This document shows positions 42,465 to 53,599 of a DNA stretch of 64,000 nt, in pieces. A model generated the notes under the pieces. The model had not been told where the DNA came from, ran no database searches, and saw only the letters and a list, made by a program, of their open reading frames with translations. This DNA is from Aradus depressus. Lineage: Eukaryota; Arthropoda; Insecta; Hemiptera; Aradidae. A program made the translations under genes and the position numbers. The stretch is taken from NCBI GenBank assembly GCA_963662175.1, contig OY759216.1:36969087-37033086 (forward strand), in the 5' to 3' direction. Positions within the stretch are counted from its first letter, which is position 1; the number at the start of each line of letters is the position of its first letter.

Positions 42465-42874
42465 TAAAAGTAACATAGTGAGAAGTGCCAGTAATTTATT
42501 TGTGCCACGCAGCAACCATGAGATTCGTAAAAACCATATCATACATGATTGAGCAGGGTATCTAAATCAGAACATACTAAGTTCTGAAAGCACATAAAAT
42601 ATTATTTTTTTAAGTTTTTAAAACTAATACAGTCCGCATCCGAAAGAAGAATCAAATACGCCCTTCGTTCATCTAAAATCCTTCCTATTGATGCTAAATA
42701 ATCTGAAAAAAAAATATTAAGATACCTTTTCACCAAAGCTAAAACTTAAAAGTAAATAAAAATTACTACAATAGCATGTTAGCATGTAACAATAACAAAA
42801 AAAAAAAAAAATCAGAGAATATAAGTTAAACACTGGAAGAGAACGATGCAGTTTAGAGAATAACGCTAGTAATA
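42465..42874. other. Spacer between the R1-like LINE and the BEL element
   Basis: AT-rich with an A15 tract near 42797. No feature seen. Confidence 0.5.
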
Positions 42875-42879
42875 ATAAC

Positions 42880-43213
42880 TGTACACGCCGGGTGTATGTA
42901 TAACTGATAAAAGTGGACTGTATATAAAAAAAGGTAAAAATGAAAGCATGGCCTCTACTCACGGCATGGGTGAACGAGGTCAAGGTTAGGTGAGGGACCA
43001 GGTCAGATGGTCAACAATTGATGTTCAACAGATCAGCGAGGGATCCAGTTCAGATGATCAACAACTACTGATGATAGTTCAGGTCCGCTCCCCTCTCATA
43101 GATAGATTGCGCTAGCTGCAACGGGCCTAGTGGCGCTGCGATGTACACTCACTATAAGGCAGGGGAGGGGGGGGGGGGGGGGGGGAGGAATAAAGAAATG
43201 CCAGGCCTCAACA
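42880..43213 (-). repeat. 3' LTR of the BEL element
   Basis: On the plus strand it starts TGTACACGCCGGGTGTATG and ends GCCAGGCCTCAACA. It contains G19 at 43167-43185. On the element strand a TTTTATATA block could act as a TATA-like signal. Confidence 0.97.
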
Positions 43214-43225
43214 TACCCCCCACCG
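43214..43225 (-). other. Polypurine tract candidate
   Basis: On the minus strand CGGTGGGGGGTA lies directly against the 3' LTR, the position where plus-strand synthesis is primed. Confidence 0.75.
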
Positions 43226-43247
43226 AAATCACGCTTGGGATTTCTAG

Positions 43248-46200
43248 TCAAATAATAAGTACAAAAAAATAAAAGAACTCTTCAAAAATAAAAAATAACC
43301 ACCGGCGGTTAGATAAAAGAAATAAAAAACAAAAAAACAGGGAAAGTAGGAAAAGGAAAGGAAAGGAAAGGAAGGAGGAAGGAATGGAATTGGGAATTAT
43401 GGTGTAGGCAGGGGACAGAGCTTCACCACAGGGCGAAGATAGGTCCCTTGAGAGGTGCGAACAGTAGCAACTCTCACTACACCGTCCTCGGTGAACCTCC
43501 AGCACTCTTCCGAGAGGCCACTGCAGGGGCGGAGTCTTCGCCTCGACAAGCAGAACCAGATCGCCAATCTTCAGATCTGGTGGGGCGGTGAACCATTTGC
43601 ATCTCTGCTGGAGGGTATGCAAATAATCACGGGACCACCGAATCCAGAAATGCTGACTGGAGCGCAGGATCAGTTGCCATCGGTTGAGGTGGTTCATTTG
43701 GAGTTCTTGAATGTTGTGCTCCGGTACGGCTAGAAGGGGGGCCCCAATAAGGAAATGTCCTGGCGTCAATACGTCGATTTCACTGGGATCCGTTGAGAGG
43801 GAACACAGCGGACGTGAATTGAGCATCGCCTCAATCTTGGAGAAAAGTGTGGTGTACTCCTCAAACGTGAGGGCTTGGTCCCTCACAACCCTTTTCAGGT
43901 GTAATTTCGCCGACTTGATACCAGCTTCCCATAAACCCCCGAAGTGAGGAGCGGACGGAGGGTTAAAATGCCATTGAATATTTCTCTGATGGAGATAATC
44001 CGCTATGGACGGGTTTGACGTCCGTATGACTTGGTAGAGGTCTCCAAGATAACGACTGGCTCCAAGAAAATTCGTTCCACAGTCAGTATATATGTTATGG
44101 CAAAGTCCACGCCGCGCTACAAATCGATCCAGGGATGCTAGAAAGGCACTAGTAGATAAGTCTGAAACGACTTCGAGATGAACCGCCTTCGTCGAGAAGC
44201 AAACGAATAGGCACAAATAACACTTAGACGTCCTTGCATTGCGCCGCTTGCTTTCCTTTATTATGAAAGGACCTCCGAAATCTATACCGACGTTTATAAA
44301 GGGTCGTGCCTGGGTTACCCGAGGTTGTGGGAGATCTCCCATGAGAGGTAAGACTGGTGAAGCTTTCGACCTGAAGCAGACGAGGCATTTTGACAGTCGA
44401 GATCTGATGGCCTTCCTGGCAGATAGTATCCAATATTGCCGACTTACCAAAGATTGCACAGCCCGCGGACCTGCGTGCAAGTACTTTAAATGGTAATAGT
44501 CAATCAGCAACGTGCTCAGATGGCTCGAGTTGGGTAATATGACCGGATAAATAGAGGCTTCAGGGAGTGAGGCGTGTTTCAGTCTACCCCCCACCCTCAA
44601 AAGACCCACGGAGTCGACGAACGGATGGAGGCGTTGAATGGAAGCGTGACAATCCTGATTTTTCGAAATCGCTAAAAGCTCCTGCTGAAAATGTCCTAGC
44701 TGGACGCCTCTAATAATGAAGGTCAGAGCATTATTAAGTTCCAAACAGGTCAACGGGCCTCGACATCGTTGATCAGATGGCAATCTGAGATTAGATTTGA
44801 ACCGCAAACACCAAGCTGTTACTCGTTGGAGTGTTGAAAGAGAGGAATACTTCTCTAATATGTCCCAAGAACTGCATGAGGTTTGGACAAACGAGTTAAC
44901 AGTGGTTAAATTCTTCAGCTCGGGAAGATGAGGTGGCAAGTCAAAAGGTGAATAAATCGGCCAATTAGAAGAGTGTGAAGTGAGCCATGGAGGCCCTGTC
45001 CACCACAGATGATGTTTCACGAGGTGTTTGGGCTGCAATCCTCGAGAAGCACAGTCTGCCGGATTTAATTCGGAGGGTACGTGATGCCATGAAGTAGGTG
45101 AGAGTGTTTCAAGAATAAGAGTAACTCTAGTGGCAACGTATGTTTTCAAGAGATGGGGTGACGTCTTTAGCCATGACAAGACAGTCGTAGAATCCGTTAA
45201 GGCAAAGATACTAGACAGAGTCATGACATTTTCAAATGTTGACAAGAGAAATTTCAAAAGTTTACTAAGAAGCAAGGCTCCACACAACTCTAACCGAGGT
45301 ACAGTTAATGTCTTGAGGGGAGCTACCTTGGACTTCGCCATAAGGAGATGGCTTGTGCTATTAATTTCTCCAACAGTAACTAGATACACCACTGCGCAGT
45401 ACCCACGCTCTGACGCATCACAGAATCCAACTAAACAGGATGACGTGCTGTTTGGCTGTAGTATATAGCGTGGAATCTGAATACTAGATAGATGATGCAA
45501 CTGCTCGCAGTAAGCAGTCCATTCATCTGTCAAGTAGGAAGGCACCTGTTCATCCCATCCGATCCCTAGACGCCAAAGATGTTGTATGAGGCACTTGGAT
45601 CTGAAAATAACTGGAGACAACCAGCCGAGAGGGTCGTAGGTACGAGCAATATGCGAAAGTATTGACCTCTTGGTGCATATAGGTTGGATCTCAGCCAAAT
45701 CGTAGGAAAACGCATCGGTGGTGGCGTTCCACTGCAGACCTAGTACCTTTATCACTTCATGGCCGTCAGGATCAAATGATAATAGTGTCTCATGGTGATC
45801 GTTTGGGATGTCACGAATCAGTTCGGGGCAGTTGCTGCTCCATTTGCGAAGATGAAATCCTCCAGCCTGAAACAAGTTGATAAGGTCTCGTTTGAGGTTC
45901 TGGGCGTCCTCCACTGTAGAAGCTCCAGTGAGGACATCATCAATGTAAACATCCTGCAATAGGACCTTGGCGGCTTGAGGGAATCGCGCACCTTCGTCGT
46001 TGGCGAGTTGTTGAAGAGTACGAAGAGCGAGATACGGTGACGCAGAAAGGCCATAGGTAACAGTATTGAGTTCATACTCCTTGACGGGCTCCTCAGGGGA
46101 CCGTCGCCACAAGATGTGTTGATTCAACCTGTCTTCTGGACGGATTATGATCTGCCGGTACATTTTAGATATATCTGAAGTGAAAACATAAGGATGTAAT

Positions 46201-48587
46201 CGAAAACGAGAAATAATATCAACAATGTCCCGTTGCAATTTGGGACCAGTTAAGAGTAAGCTGTTTAATGATGGCTGGTTAGAAGACTTACAAGAGGCAT
46301 CAAACACCACTCTTAATTTAGTCGTAGAACTAGAGATTTTACAAACAGCATGGTGCGGTATAAAATAAGATTGGGGGTTACCAAGACGAGAATATTCAGG
46401 CACCTGGGTCATGTGACCAAGTGTTTCATATTCGTCGAGAAAATCTTGGTAAGCTCGCTTGAGGTCAAGATGTCGGGCAAGGCGACGTTCCACAGCGAAC
46501 AAGCGAGTCAGCGCAGAGCTGTAAGAGCTTCCAGTCCATGTTGGGAGTCTGGAAGTTGAGAAGGGCAAAGGAACAACATAACGTCCATCGGTTTGTCTGT
46601 AATGTAAATTAGTAAAAATCTCCTCACACCTCATATTATCCTCATTGATTATTGGCAGCGTAGGAGGTTCTTCGCTTTCCCAAAAATGTTTCAAAATTTC
46701 GTCCAACTGAAAATTGTAGGTAGAATGAAGAGATGTCACAGGGGAAGATGGCGAAGAGCAAGGTTCGATCTTTCCTGTGATAACCCACCCAAAAATGCTG
46801 TGCAAGGCAGCAGGGTATTCTGACCCTGGTACAATTCGTTGACCATCGTAGACATGAGGAAAAAGGTCGGCGGCTATGAGGAAATCAACTGGAGCTGACG
46901 TACAGAAGTTCGGATCAGCTAATGGCAGGTGCTTAAACTTATCATAAATATTACAAGGAATACTTGTACCTGGCATGTTAGATGTGATTTCAGGTAATAT
47001 GACTGCCTCCACTTGGAACTGCGGTTGGTCAGAATCTCGAGGCTTGATGCGACAACTGGTCATCCCTTTAGTGTCACCTACAATATGCTGACCTAGGCCT
47101 ACAACAGGGAAATTACATTTTTTAATACGTAACCCCAAACGTTGTATACATGCTGCCGTGACAAAAGATGTTTGCGCCCCAGAATCGATCAATACTCGGA
47201 TGGTCTGATACTCACCTAGATAGTCCTGTATATGTACTAAAGCAGTACCTAATAACACAGTTTTGAAGCTTGTTTGAGACTGTGGATTATAGGCATGTAA
47301 AGCTGCATCAGCTGCCGCATTGCTGGGCTCAGAAGACTTCATAGTGGTATTGAATCTAGATGGGTAACTACTGGAATGTAAATAAGTGTGATGGCGAGCA
47401 CCGCATGTGAGGCATGATGTCATGGAAGAGCATCTAGGCTGTAAGTGGGTCCCTTTAAGACAATTGAAACACAGCCTGAGGGCTTGAACCCGTTCTTGGC
47501 GCTGATGTGGCTTCAATTGAAGAAAGTCAGGACACTTATAAATAGTATGATGAAGTTTGCAGACAGGGCAGGCATTAGTAGGCGACTGCGCTGATGTCGA
47601 TACAAATCCTCGTTTGGCGAGCCTATTGTCCGGTGATTTTAATAAGGTCTTCTTCCCAACAGAAAATTGAATCCTAGGGTTCAGTTTGATCTGCTGAGTG
47701 GTCTGAGAGACCTCCAAAACATGAGTCTGGTGCTGTATGTATGTCACAAGATTATTCCAAGTTGGAATTTCTTGATTGATATGATGGCGCTCAAAATTCT
47801 TTTTCGTCTCGTAAGGCAGGCTGCGCAAGGCAACATGCATCAATATAAAACCAGGCAGGTCTACAATTTCTAAATTATGTAAGGCGGTAGCGGCCTCACA
47901 AAATACCTCCAAAAATTGATTAAGACTCTCTGGTGACTCAGTGTGAAGAGGACGAAAATTGAATATAGTTTCTAATATGTCCGCACCGAGTATTCTTTTA
48001 TTCTGATACTTGTTCAGGAGAGCGGCCCAAACTATAGGATAGTTGGCCTCACTGATGGGCAAGGTTCTAACCACAGACAAGGCTGGGCCAGAAACTGACG
48101 AAATCAGATAATGAAACTTTTCCACAGCGGTGATGGCAGGATTCTCATGGATGAGACATTTGAATTGTTCATAAAAGGGGGTCCACCCCTTGAGAGATCC
48201 GTCGAACGTCGGCAGTGACAATTTGGGTAGCCGAGGTTGGACTGCCTTTACTGTCTGTTCTACGGGACACTGAACCGGCTTGAGCAAGTTTCCAGCTGCT
48301 GTTTTGATGGCATAATACATCTCCTCAAAGGCCTCCAAATTTTGATAGGAGGGCACATGATCCGGGTCCAGGGTGATCTCCAAGTCATTGATATGCTCCA
48401 CCAGGTCTTGGAAACCTGAGCGGATCTCCTCTATATCTTCATACCGACTTTTGAAAATCGCGATCTTACTTTGATCACTGCCCGCAGCAACGGACGCATC
48501 ATATAATAGCTGCAGCTTTCGAAACTTATTCTCCTTTTTGGCTACAAAACGTTTTAACTGGGACTCTGTCTTCATTGTTTTTGGCAT
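43248..48587 (-). CDS. BEL/Pao gag-pol polyprotein (1779 codons, C-terminus frameshifted)
   Basis: Domains by residue: Gag with a DUF1759-type region, about 120-300; zinc-knuckle cysteines at about 340-400 (CPVCKLHHTIYKC, then CFNCLKGTHLQPRC); aspartic protease with DSG at 468-470; reverse transcriptase about 740-920 with YIDD at 881-884; RNase H / Pao-type region with CDASE near 1056 and TDSTTVLSWL at 1131; integrase zinc-binding part about 1365-1405; integrase core with D1436, D1502 and E1554; a C-terminal DUF5641-type region from about 1630. The start MPKTMKT at 48587 lies about 410 bp inside the 5' LTR. After residue 1699 (nucleotide 43490) the frame changes. The sequence typical of this family's end continues in another frame to a stop at 43397-43399, while the open frame runs on through about 80 unrelated, F/L-rich residues. 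Integrase catalytic residues lie upstream of the lesion. Confidence 0.96.
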   Translation of the reverse strand: MPKTMKTESQLKRFVAKKENKFRKLQLLYDASVAAGSDQSKIAIFKSRYEDIEEIRSGFQDLVEHINDLEITLDPDHVPSYQNLEAFEEMYYAIKTAAGNLLKPVQCPVEQTVKAVQPRLPKLSLPTFDGSLKGWTPFYEQFKCLIHENPAITAVEKFHYLISSVSGPALSVVRTLPISEANYPIVWAALLNKYQNKRILGADILETIFNFRPLHTESPESLNQFLEVFCEAATALHNLEIVDLPGFILMHVALRSLPYETKKNFERHHINQEIPTWNNLVTYIQHQTHVLEVSQTTQQIKLNPRIQFSVGKKTLLKSPDNRLAKRGFVSTSAQSPTNACPVCKLHHTIYKCPDFLQLKPHQRQERVQALRLCFNCLKGTHLQPRCSSMTSCLTCGARHHTYLHSSSYPSRFNTTMKSSEPSNAAADAALHAYNPQSQTSFKTVLLGTALVHIQDYLGEYQTIRVLIDSGAQTSFVTAACIQRLGLRIKKCNFPVVGLGQHIVGDTKGMTSCRIKPRDSDQPQFQVEAVILPEITSNMPGTSIPCNIYDKFKHLPLADPNFCTSAPVDFLIAADLFPHVYDGQRIVPGSEYPAALHSIFGWVITGKIEPCSSPSSPVTSLHSTYNFQLDEILKHFWESEEPPTLPIINEDNMRCEEIFTNLHYRQTDGRYVVPLPFSTSRLPTWTGSSYSSALTRLFAVERRLARHLDLKRAYQDFLDEYETLGHMTQVPEYSRLGNPQSYFIPHHAVCKISSSTTKLRVVFDASCKSSNQPSLNSLLLTGPKLQRDIVDIISRFRLHPYVFTSDISKMYRQIIIRPEDRLNQHILWRRSPEEPVKEYELNTVTYGLSASPYLALRTLQQLANDEGARFPQAAKVLLQDVYIDDVLTGASTVEDAQNLKRDLINLFQAGGFHLRKWSSNCPELIRDIPNDHHETLLSFDPDGHEVIKVLGLQWNATTDAFSYDLAEIQPICTKRSILSHIARTYDPLGWLSPVIFRSKCLIQHLWRLGIGWDEQVPSYLTDEWTAYCEQLHHLSSIQIPRYILQPNSTSSCLVGFCDASERGYCAVVYLVTVGEINSTSHLLMAKSKVAPLKTLTVPRLELCGALLLSKLLKFLLSTFENVMTLSSIFALTDSTTVLSWLKTSPHLLKTYVATRVTLILETLSPTSWHHVPSELNPADCASRGLQPKHLVKHHLWWTGPPWLTSHSSNWPIYSPFDLPPHLPELKNLTTVNSFVQTSCSSWDILEKYSSLSTLQRVTAWCLRFKSNLRLPSDQRCRGPLTCLELNNALTFIIRGVQLGHFQQELLAISKNQDCHASIQRLHPFVDSVGLLRVGGRLKHASLPEASIYPVILPNSSHLSTLLIDYYHLKYLHAGPRAVQSLVSRQYWILSARKAIRSRLSKCLVCFRSKASPVLPLMGDLPQPRVTQARPFINVGIDFGGPFIIKESKRRNARTSKCYLCLFVCFSTKAVHLEVVSDLSTSAFLASLDRFVARRGLCHNIYTDCGTNFLGASRYLGDLYQVIRTSNPSIADYLHQRNIQWHFNPPSAPHFGGLWEAGIKSAKLHLKRVVRDQALTFEEYTTLFSKIEAMLNSRPLCSLSTDPSEIDVLTPGHFLIGAPLLAVPEHNIQELQMNHLNRWQLILRSSQHFWIRWSRDYLHTLQQRCKWFTAPPDLKIGDLVLLVEAKTPPLQWPLGRVLEVHRGRCSESCYCSHLSRDLSSPCGEALSPAYTIIPNSIPSSFLSFPFLFLLSLFFCFLFLLSNRRWLFFIFEEFFYFFVLII

Positions 48588-48978
48588 GGAGAGGAAAAAA
48601 AAAAAAATATATATAAATGTATATATATTTATACAATGAAGAAAATGTAAGCGATATTTCGTAAAATATAAAATGTACGAAATAGAAATAACGTAAATAA
48701 TATTTCCTTAAATATATATATACGTAAGAGTATATGGTGAGGAAAGGATTATATGGTGAAGAAAAGGTAAACAATATTTCGTAAAGGATAAAACGTAAGA
48801 TAGAAAACGTAAATAATACTTCCTAAGGTACCTATAAGATATAATTGTATAAGGTAAAGAAAGGTACACTTTGAAAAAAAAATGAAATTAACTATTCCCA
48901 ATTTTTCAAAAAAAAAGTTTAAATAAAAATGATTAAAAACTTTGAAAATAACTTAATATTTTTATAGGACTGTTTTGA

Positions 48979-48996
48979 TCCGGCGGCGTAGGACCA
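48979..48996 (-). other. Primer binding site candidate
   Basis: Three bases inside the 5' LTR the minus strand reads TGGTCCTACGCCGCCGG. The leading TGG is the complement of a tRNA CCA end. The tRNA was not identified. Confidence 0.65.
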
Positions 48997-48999
48997 ATA

Positions 49000-49336
49000 T
49001 GTACACGCCGGGTGTATGTATAACTGATAAAAGTGGACTGTATATAAAAAAAGGTAAAAATGAAAGCATGGCCTCTACTCACGGCATGGGTGAACGAGGT
49101 CAAGGTTAGGTGAGGGACCAGGTCAGATGGTCAACAATTGATGTTCAACAGATCAGCGAGGGATCCAGTTCAGATGATCAACAACTACTGATGATAGTTC
49201 AGGTCCGCTCCCCTCTCATAGATAGATTGCGCTAGCTGCAACGGGCCTAGTGGCGCTGCGATGTACACTCACTATAAGGCAGGGGAGGGGGGGGGGGGGG
49301 GGGGGGGGAGGAATAAAGAAATGCCAGGCCTCAACA
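49000..49336 (-). repeat. 5' LTR of the BEL element
   Basis: Matches 42880-43213 throughout except for three extra G in the run at 49267-49288 (G22). Confidence 0.97.
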
Positions 49337-49341
49337 ATAAC

Positions 49342-49843
49342 TGAGATAGATAACTAGGCCAGTATATCACAGTGACATCAAGAAAGTTGTAGTGAGAGCT
49401 CTTGGACAAGTTCATAACAGTTGTAGGGTCCAATTTCAACTTCATAGTATTGCTCTACTACCACCTGGTGATAAAATATCACAACAATGATGACATCACA
49501 TCGACATCACTTAACACATAATAATATTTATTTTTGGATTGGAGGATTAATAATTCTTGTTTGAGACCAGATCTAATTTGGTTATGAGAAGGTTAACAAA
49601 CGATCTTCTAGGCTTATCCTCTCCAAACTTGTGTTATTTAATTGTTATAAGTAACGGTTCAAATAGTTAAATAGAAAGCAGGATGTAAGTGATATTAATG
49701 GACAGATGCATTTAGAAATAAATGTAACAATGGAAATGAATTTAGGTTGGTAAATGAATGAAAAAGGGATGCGTATAGAAGAAATAAGAATATAAGAGTG
49801 GAAATGTATGAATGAAAGGAAATTATGTTATCTTAGAGGAGTC
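49342..49843. other. No identifiable gene
   Basis: Right flank of the BEL insertion. AT-rich with ATGAATGAAAGG-like blocks near 49810 that may be the 3' untranslated end of the LINE remnant to the right. Confidence 0.45.
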
Positions 49844-50200
49844 TCATAGCTCTGAGAACAATTTGTCTCTTTCTAAGAAAGTGATGAGCAAATCTAAGAT
49901 AGAGAAGTCATCCAACAGAAGATGGACTTGAGGAAGAGCAAGGGTCTCTCTGAGCTGCTGATATCTGGCGCAGTCCAGGAGATGTTGCACAGAGATCTGT
50001 ATAGCACAGCGGGTAGAGATAGGAGGAAGCTGTCTGGCCATGAGATGACCGTGGGTCAGTACTAGTCTGAAGCGCTCTATCACCAGCTTCGGCAAGAGAC
50101 CTCTTCCAAACAGCTCTCGATTTCTTCTCATCCACAGTAGTCCAAACCGACTGTCATTCCTCGGATCCCGGTTCAGGGAATAATATGTGAGCGGGGAGTT
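49844..50200 (-). pseudogene. LINE ORF2 C-terminal tail
   Basis: On the minus strand: FRLVLTHGHLMARQLPP, then CAIQISVQHLLDCARYQQLR. This is the LTHGHL...C......H.L..C..Y...R tail that follows RNase H in Jockey/I-type LINEs. The first Cys pair is partly lost. 50200-50269 upstream is open but unrelated. Confidence 0.7.
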
Positions 50201-50269
50201 TGCACTTATTTGGGCTTCATGGTCAACGTTCAACATGACAAAGTTCTTGTTGAAATTGAATAAATACAT

Positions 50270-50973
50270 GAAAAAAATATTTGTATTATAATATTTATAC
50301 CATGTTTTTTAAAGATTAAAATATGGAATTGAGCCTGAAAAATAAAACAAAAAAAATCTATAATATTTACTAGATGAAGTTAAAAAACAAAATACTTGTT
50401 TGGACATTAGGTCTCCCAAATATATTTATTTTTCCTAATTCAGTTTACGTACCGCTCATTTATTTTCAAAACTATAAAAACCAGAATATTCTCGAGTTAT
50501 TAACAGTATTCCATATTATATTTATATCTCTTACAGATAAGTTTCAGGAATACAAATACACATACCTTTTTTTGAATGTTTAAAATATTTATGTCAATAA
50601 TTATCAAATATAATTTTATATTTTCGGCTTCTAACTTGAAAGTTATATTATTTATGTTTAATCAATTTCTCTTTACTTATTGATAGCAAGTTGTTCTGTT
50701 TTACAAAAAATATTATTATTAAGGAAGAAATAAAGATGAATTTCAAATTTTACCTGCATCGATGGTATGACCACACTCCCAAAGACTTACCTGAAAATAA
50801 AGAAAATAAATGTATAAAAAACAGTTCATGGAAAACGTATTTTACAACACATGTCGTTCACCTCATGGCCTGAGAAACTAATTTTCAGATAAATTAAGCA
50901 CTTTTATACATTTAAAGTAATAATAGAGTCATGGAAAAAAAAGACGTTGTCTGTTTTATTTCTGACCAGAACC
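50270..50973. other. No identifiable feature
   Basis: AT-rich. Open frames at 50374-50583 and 50691-50873 are short and motif-free. Confidence 0.45.
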
Positions 50974-51102
50974 GGTTTTCAACGCAACAGCGTCATCATC
51001 AGTGGTATATCCCACCCACACAGCTAGCGAAAGTTGTCCTTTAACCGCTGTGCTGTGTGGATGGGATGAACCACTGATGATGACGCTGTTGCATTGAAAA
51101 CC
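50974..51102. mobile_element. Foldback element with 51-bp arms
   Basis: GGTTTTCAACGCAACAGCGT at 50974 pairs with ACGCTGTTGCATTGAAAACC ending at 51102. The arms continue through CATCATCAGTGGT to CCACACAGC with few mismatches, around a loop of about 27 bases. Solo arm at 13215. Confidence 0.85.
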
Positions 51103-51657
51103 TTTTTTTTTTTATCTCTTGAGTTCAGTTGCAAGCAGGCAATCGTGACAGATTCGTCTCTAGTATTTCACAATCTCCACTAGGAGGTTAGTCGCCATTT
51201 CTCGGTTGGTTAGTGACTTTAAGCAGATGAGTACATTTGTCTGCCCTTTTTTAATAGAATTAAGATAATTTTCCAAATAAATTGAATGTTCGATGAATTT
51301 GGGACTTTAATTACCCACATGACTATATTATTTTTCTCTAATAATTATCAGATTAACTAAAATAACAGCTTAGCTCTTGCTCCAAAATCAACTACTAAAT
51401 AAAAATGTTTAAGTTCTCTTTAACCTTCGGGCGTGTCCAGCGGTTTTATTAATATAATATGAAATATAAATAAATGTAATATATACCATAACTGTCTGTA
51501 TTTAGGAGTAACTAGATAATAGTAAATAAATAAATAAATAATAAAAAGTAATGAATTTTATATCGAGAAGGCTTTGCCATGGAAGAAGAGGAAAGCTCAT
51601 CTGGCGCTCGGTCTGCCTCGCTCTACCCCATTTGTCCATCCGTCTGTCCGTCTCTTC
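51103..51657. other. Mostly unremarkable AT-rich DNA
   Basis: The last part (51574-51657) is GC-richer, contains an ATG-started frame MEEEESSSGARSASL and ends in CCGTCTGTCCGTCTCTTCAG, a strong 3' splice-site sequence. Confidence 0.4.
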
Positions 51658-51801
51658 AGCCTGAAGAAAGAAGAAATAGAAGATCAGCCAGAAGAACATC
51701 TCATCCAGTTATGCGCAGAGGTATCAGGAGAATCTAAGGACAGCTTCTATATCGAACATTACGCACGTGATCCGCAAGACATTTTAGAAACAGGAGGATA
51801 G
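51658..51801 (+). CDS. Candidate terminal exon, function unknown
   Basis: After the pyrimidine-rich TCTGTCCGTCTCTTCAG, the frame reads LKKEEIEDQPEEHLIQLCAE, VSGESKDSFYIEHYARDPQD and ILETGG to a TAG at 51799-51801. Acidic and varied composition, unlike AT-rich random frames nearby. An alternative intron-less reading from 51574 (MPWKKRKAHLALGL...) gives the same C-terminus. No family recognised. No upstream exon identified. Confidence 0.33.
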   Translation, partial: SLKKEEIEDQPEEHLIQLCAEVSGESKDSFYIEHYARDPQDILETGG

Positions 51802-52619
51802 CCCGAATGAACAACAGCTAAATAATAACGTTTCTATAATGTTAAAAAAAAAAAAAAAGTAATGTTATAATAGCTGGATCATAATAATTTCTACAAATAA
51901 TACACAAAAAAAGTTCGTAATTATTATCAATTTTTGAAAAGAACTCCCAATTTACAACCTTGACAATACTAAAGAGCCAATATATGTATAGTCTTGCTTG
52001 GAAGCATAATACATTGTCAATCAACGGACGTCCCAAGCACATTTGCAAAAGTAATTTCGGTATCTCCTCTGATGAAAAATTTGGAAATGGGAATTTTAAT
52101 CTAGAACGTGTCTTCACACAACTGACTCGAGTATACTCTGTTTTGTTACACTATAGCCCACTCCCAGAACTCATCCAACTCGTGCATGTATACATCGAAG
52201 GAGCCTTTGAAAATGGTCGAACCATGTTCTGAGGGATGAACTTCCATCGAAATCACGGCATCGAGTATTTTCATGAAAACAAATCTCTCTTTTTGTAGGG
52301 TCAATGTAAAAATTTACATAATTCTCTAATTTGTATGCACGAGGTGTTCAGTTCTTCATGAATTAATTCTCCGACTCGAGTCAATTGCTTGGGAGGTGTG
52401 CTGTATGTCTGGTTTGGTAAGCCTTCAAGGTAGGATACCTAACTACTCACTCAATAACAATTACATTGGCGAGATATTAAAAATACATAACATGTACCTT
52501 ATATTAATGATGCACTTCTTATTAATATGTACTTTATATTAATAATACATAATATGTATTCATTTTGAAGCGTGGTACTATTAAAGTTTAAAAATTCTAA
52601 GGAGATCAATTGGGTAAAA
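51802..52619. other. No identifiable feature
   Basis: An A15 tract at 51844-51858 follows the candidate exon closely, which would also fit a processed retrocopy. The rest is AT-rich without motif. Confidence 0.4.
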
Positions 52620-52990
52620 CTTGTATTTTTATACGTTTTACGACATCAGGGAATTGAGGACAACGAAAGGGCTCAATTAGGTAGGTCGGGAGCTGACAGA
52701 GAACCCATAGGACCGGAACCCAACTACAGGATCTCTGAGAGCACCGCAAGGTAGGCGATAAAAAGCTGGCTGACCAGGGTAAAAGTTCTGGAGAGGAGTC
52801 CCTAAGCAAAGACTCTCAAAACTCTTTGTTGCAGAACCCTCTTAGAGCTTCTGAAGTAGAATGGACTTAAGAACCATGACAAGACTGATACTTACTGGTA
52901 CACTGACAAACATCTGTACAACGTGGGCATCGCGAGAAGCCCTTTATGCAGGAAATGTGGCGAGGAAGATGTGATTCATATTATAATTAT
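52620..52990 (+). pseudogene. LINE ORF2, RNase H end and zinc knuckle
   Basis: The plus strand reads VLRHQGIEDNERAQ, corresponding to the V.GH.GI.GNE.AD motif of RNase H with the final Asp replaced. Then SGADREPIGPEPNYRISEST and a stop. After frameshifts, LYNVGIARSPLCRKCGEED follows near 52925. The fragment is more GC-rich than its flanks. Confidence 0.72.
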
Positions 52991-53599
52991 GTTATTATAT
53001 TATAATTATAACGCTCTTATCTGAAAGATTTTTTTTTTCTAGGTCTGACAAGGGAAGCGTCGTGCTCGAGTTTGTTGCTTTTCTCAGAGGGCGTCATGCA
53101 AACTACATTCTTCATACAAGTATATTCCAATAAGAAACAACTAATTTTTAAATTAAAAAGAAAATTAAATTAAATTGGCAACTGGAAGTAATATTTTAAT
53201 ATCAAAGCAGGCTGCAGATTATTGTGTCCGTTACAATTTTTCAATAAAAGGAATCCTTCAGGTCCTATGCAGACAGTAATAGTACAAGTGCTTTTAACGA
53301 AATCTAATACAATTCTATCGAAATAAAACATGGCAGAAGCTATAAAAAAAAAATCGGATTTCTATGGGACTGTATGGATATTGGTACGATCTGGGACGAA
53401 GATTTCTAAAGACGTTTCCTCCTCCATCTGACTTCAAGAATAGGAACACAATAACAATATACAAGAAAAAAAAAAAAATTTAATAAAGTTCTGACATATA
53501 TCTTCTCACAAGAAATGGTAGAAATGTCTTCATAAATGTTCTTTCATTTCCAGATCCTACTTGTCCCCATAGCTTGTTACGTAGAGAGACGTCCTATAT
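52991..53599. other. No identifiable feature
   Basis: T-run at 53028-53037, A-run at 53466-53478. AT-rich otherwise. Confidence 0.45.

Larger units (their letters stand above)
42875..49341 (-). mobile_element. Full-length BEL/Pao LTR retrotransposon
   Basis: Element 42880-49336 (6457 bp) on the minus strand, flanked by the 5-bp target duplication ATAAC (42875-42879, 49337-49341). LTRs run TG...CA. They are 334 bp (left, 3' LTR) and 337 bp (right, 5' LTR) and identical except that the internal G-run is 19 versus 22. By that measure the insertion is very recent. The internal region has a primer-binding-site candidate, one long gag-pol frame and a purine tract, so every part of an autonomous element is present. 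The one coding lesion I see is a frameshift near the 3' end of the frame. Confidence 0.97.

Noticed and set aside
43455..48419. Plus-strand open frames of 60-112 codons inside 43-48.5 kb
   Set aside because: They are antisense shadows of the BEL gag-pol frame.
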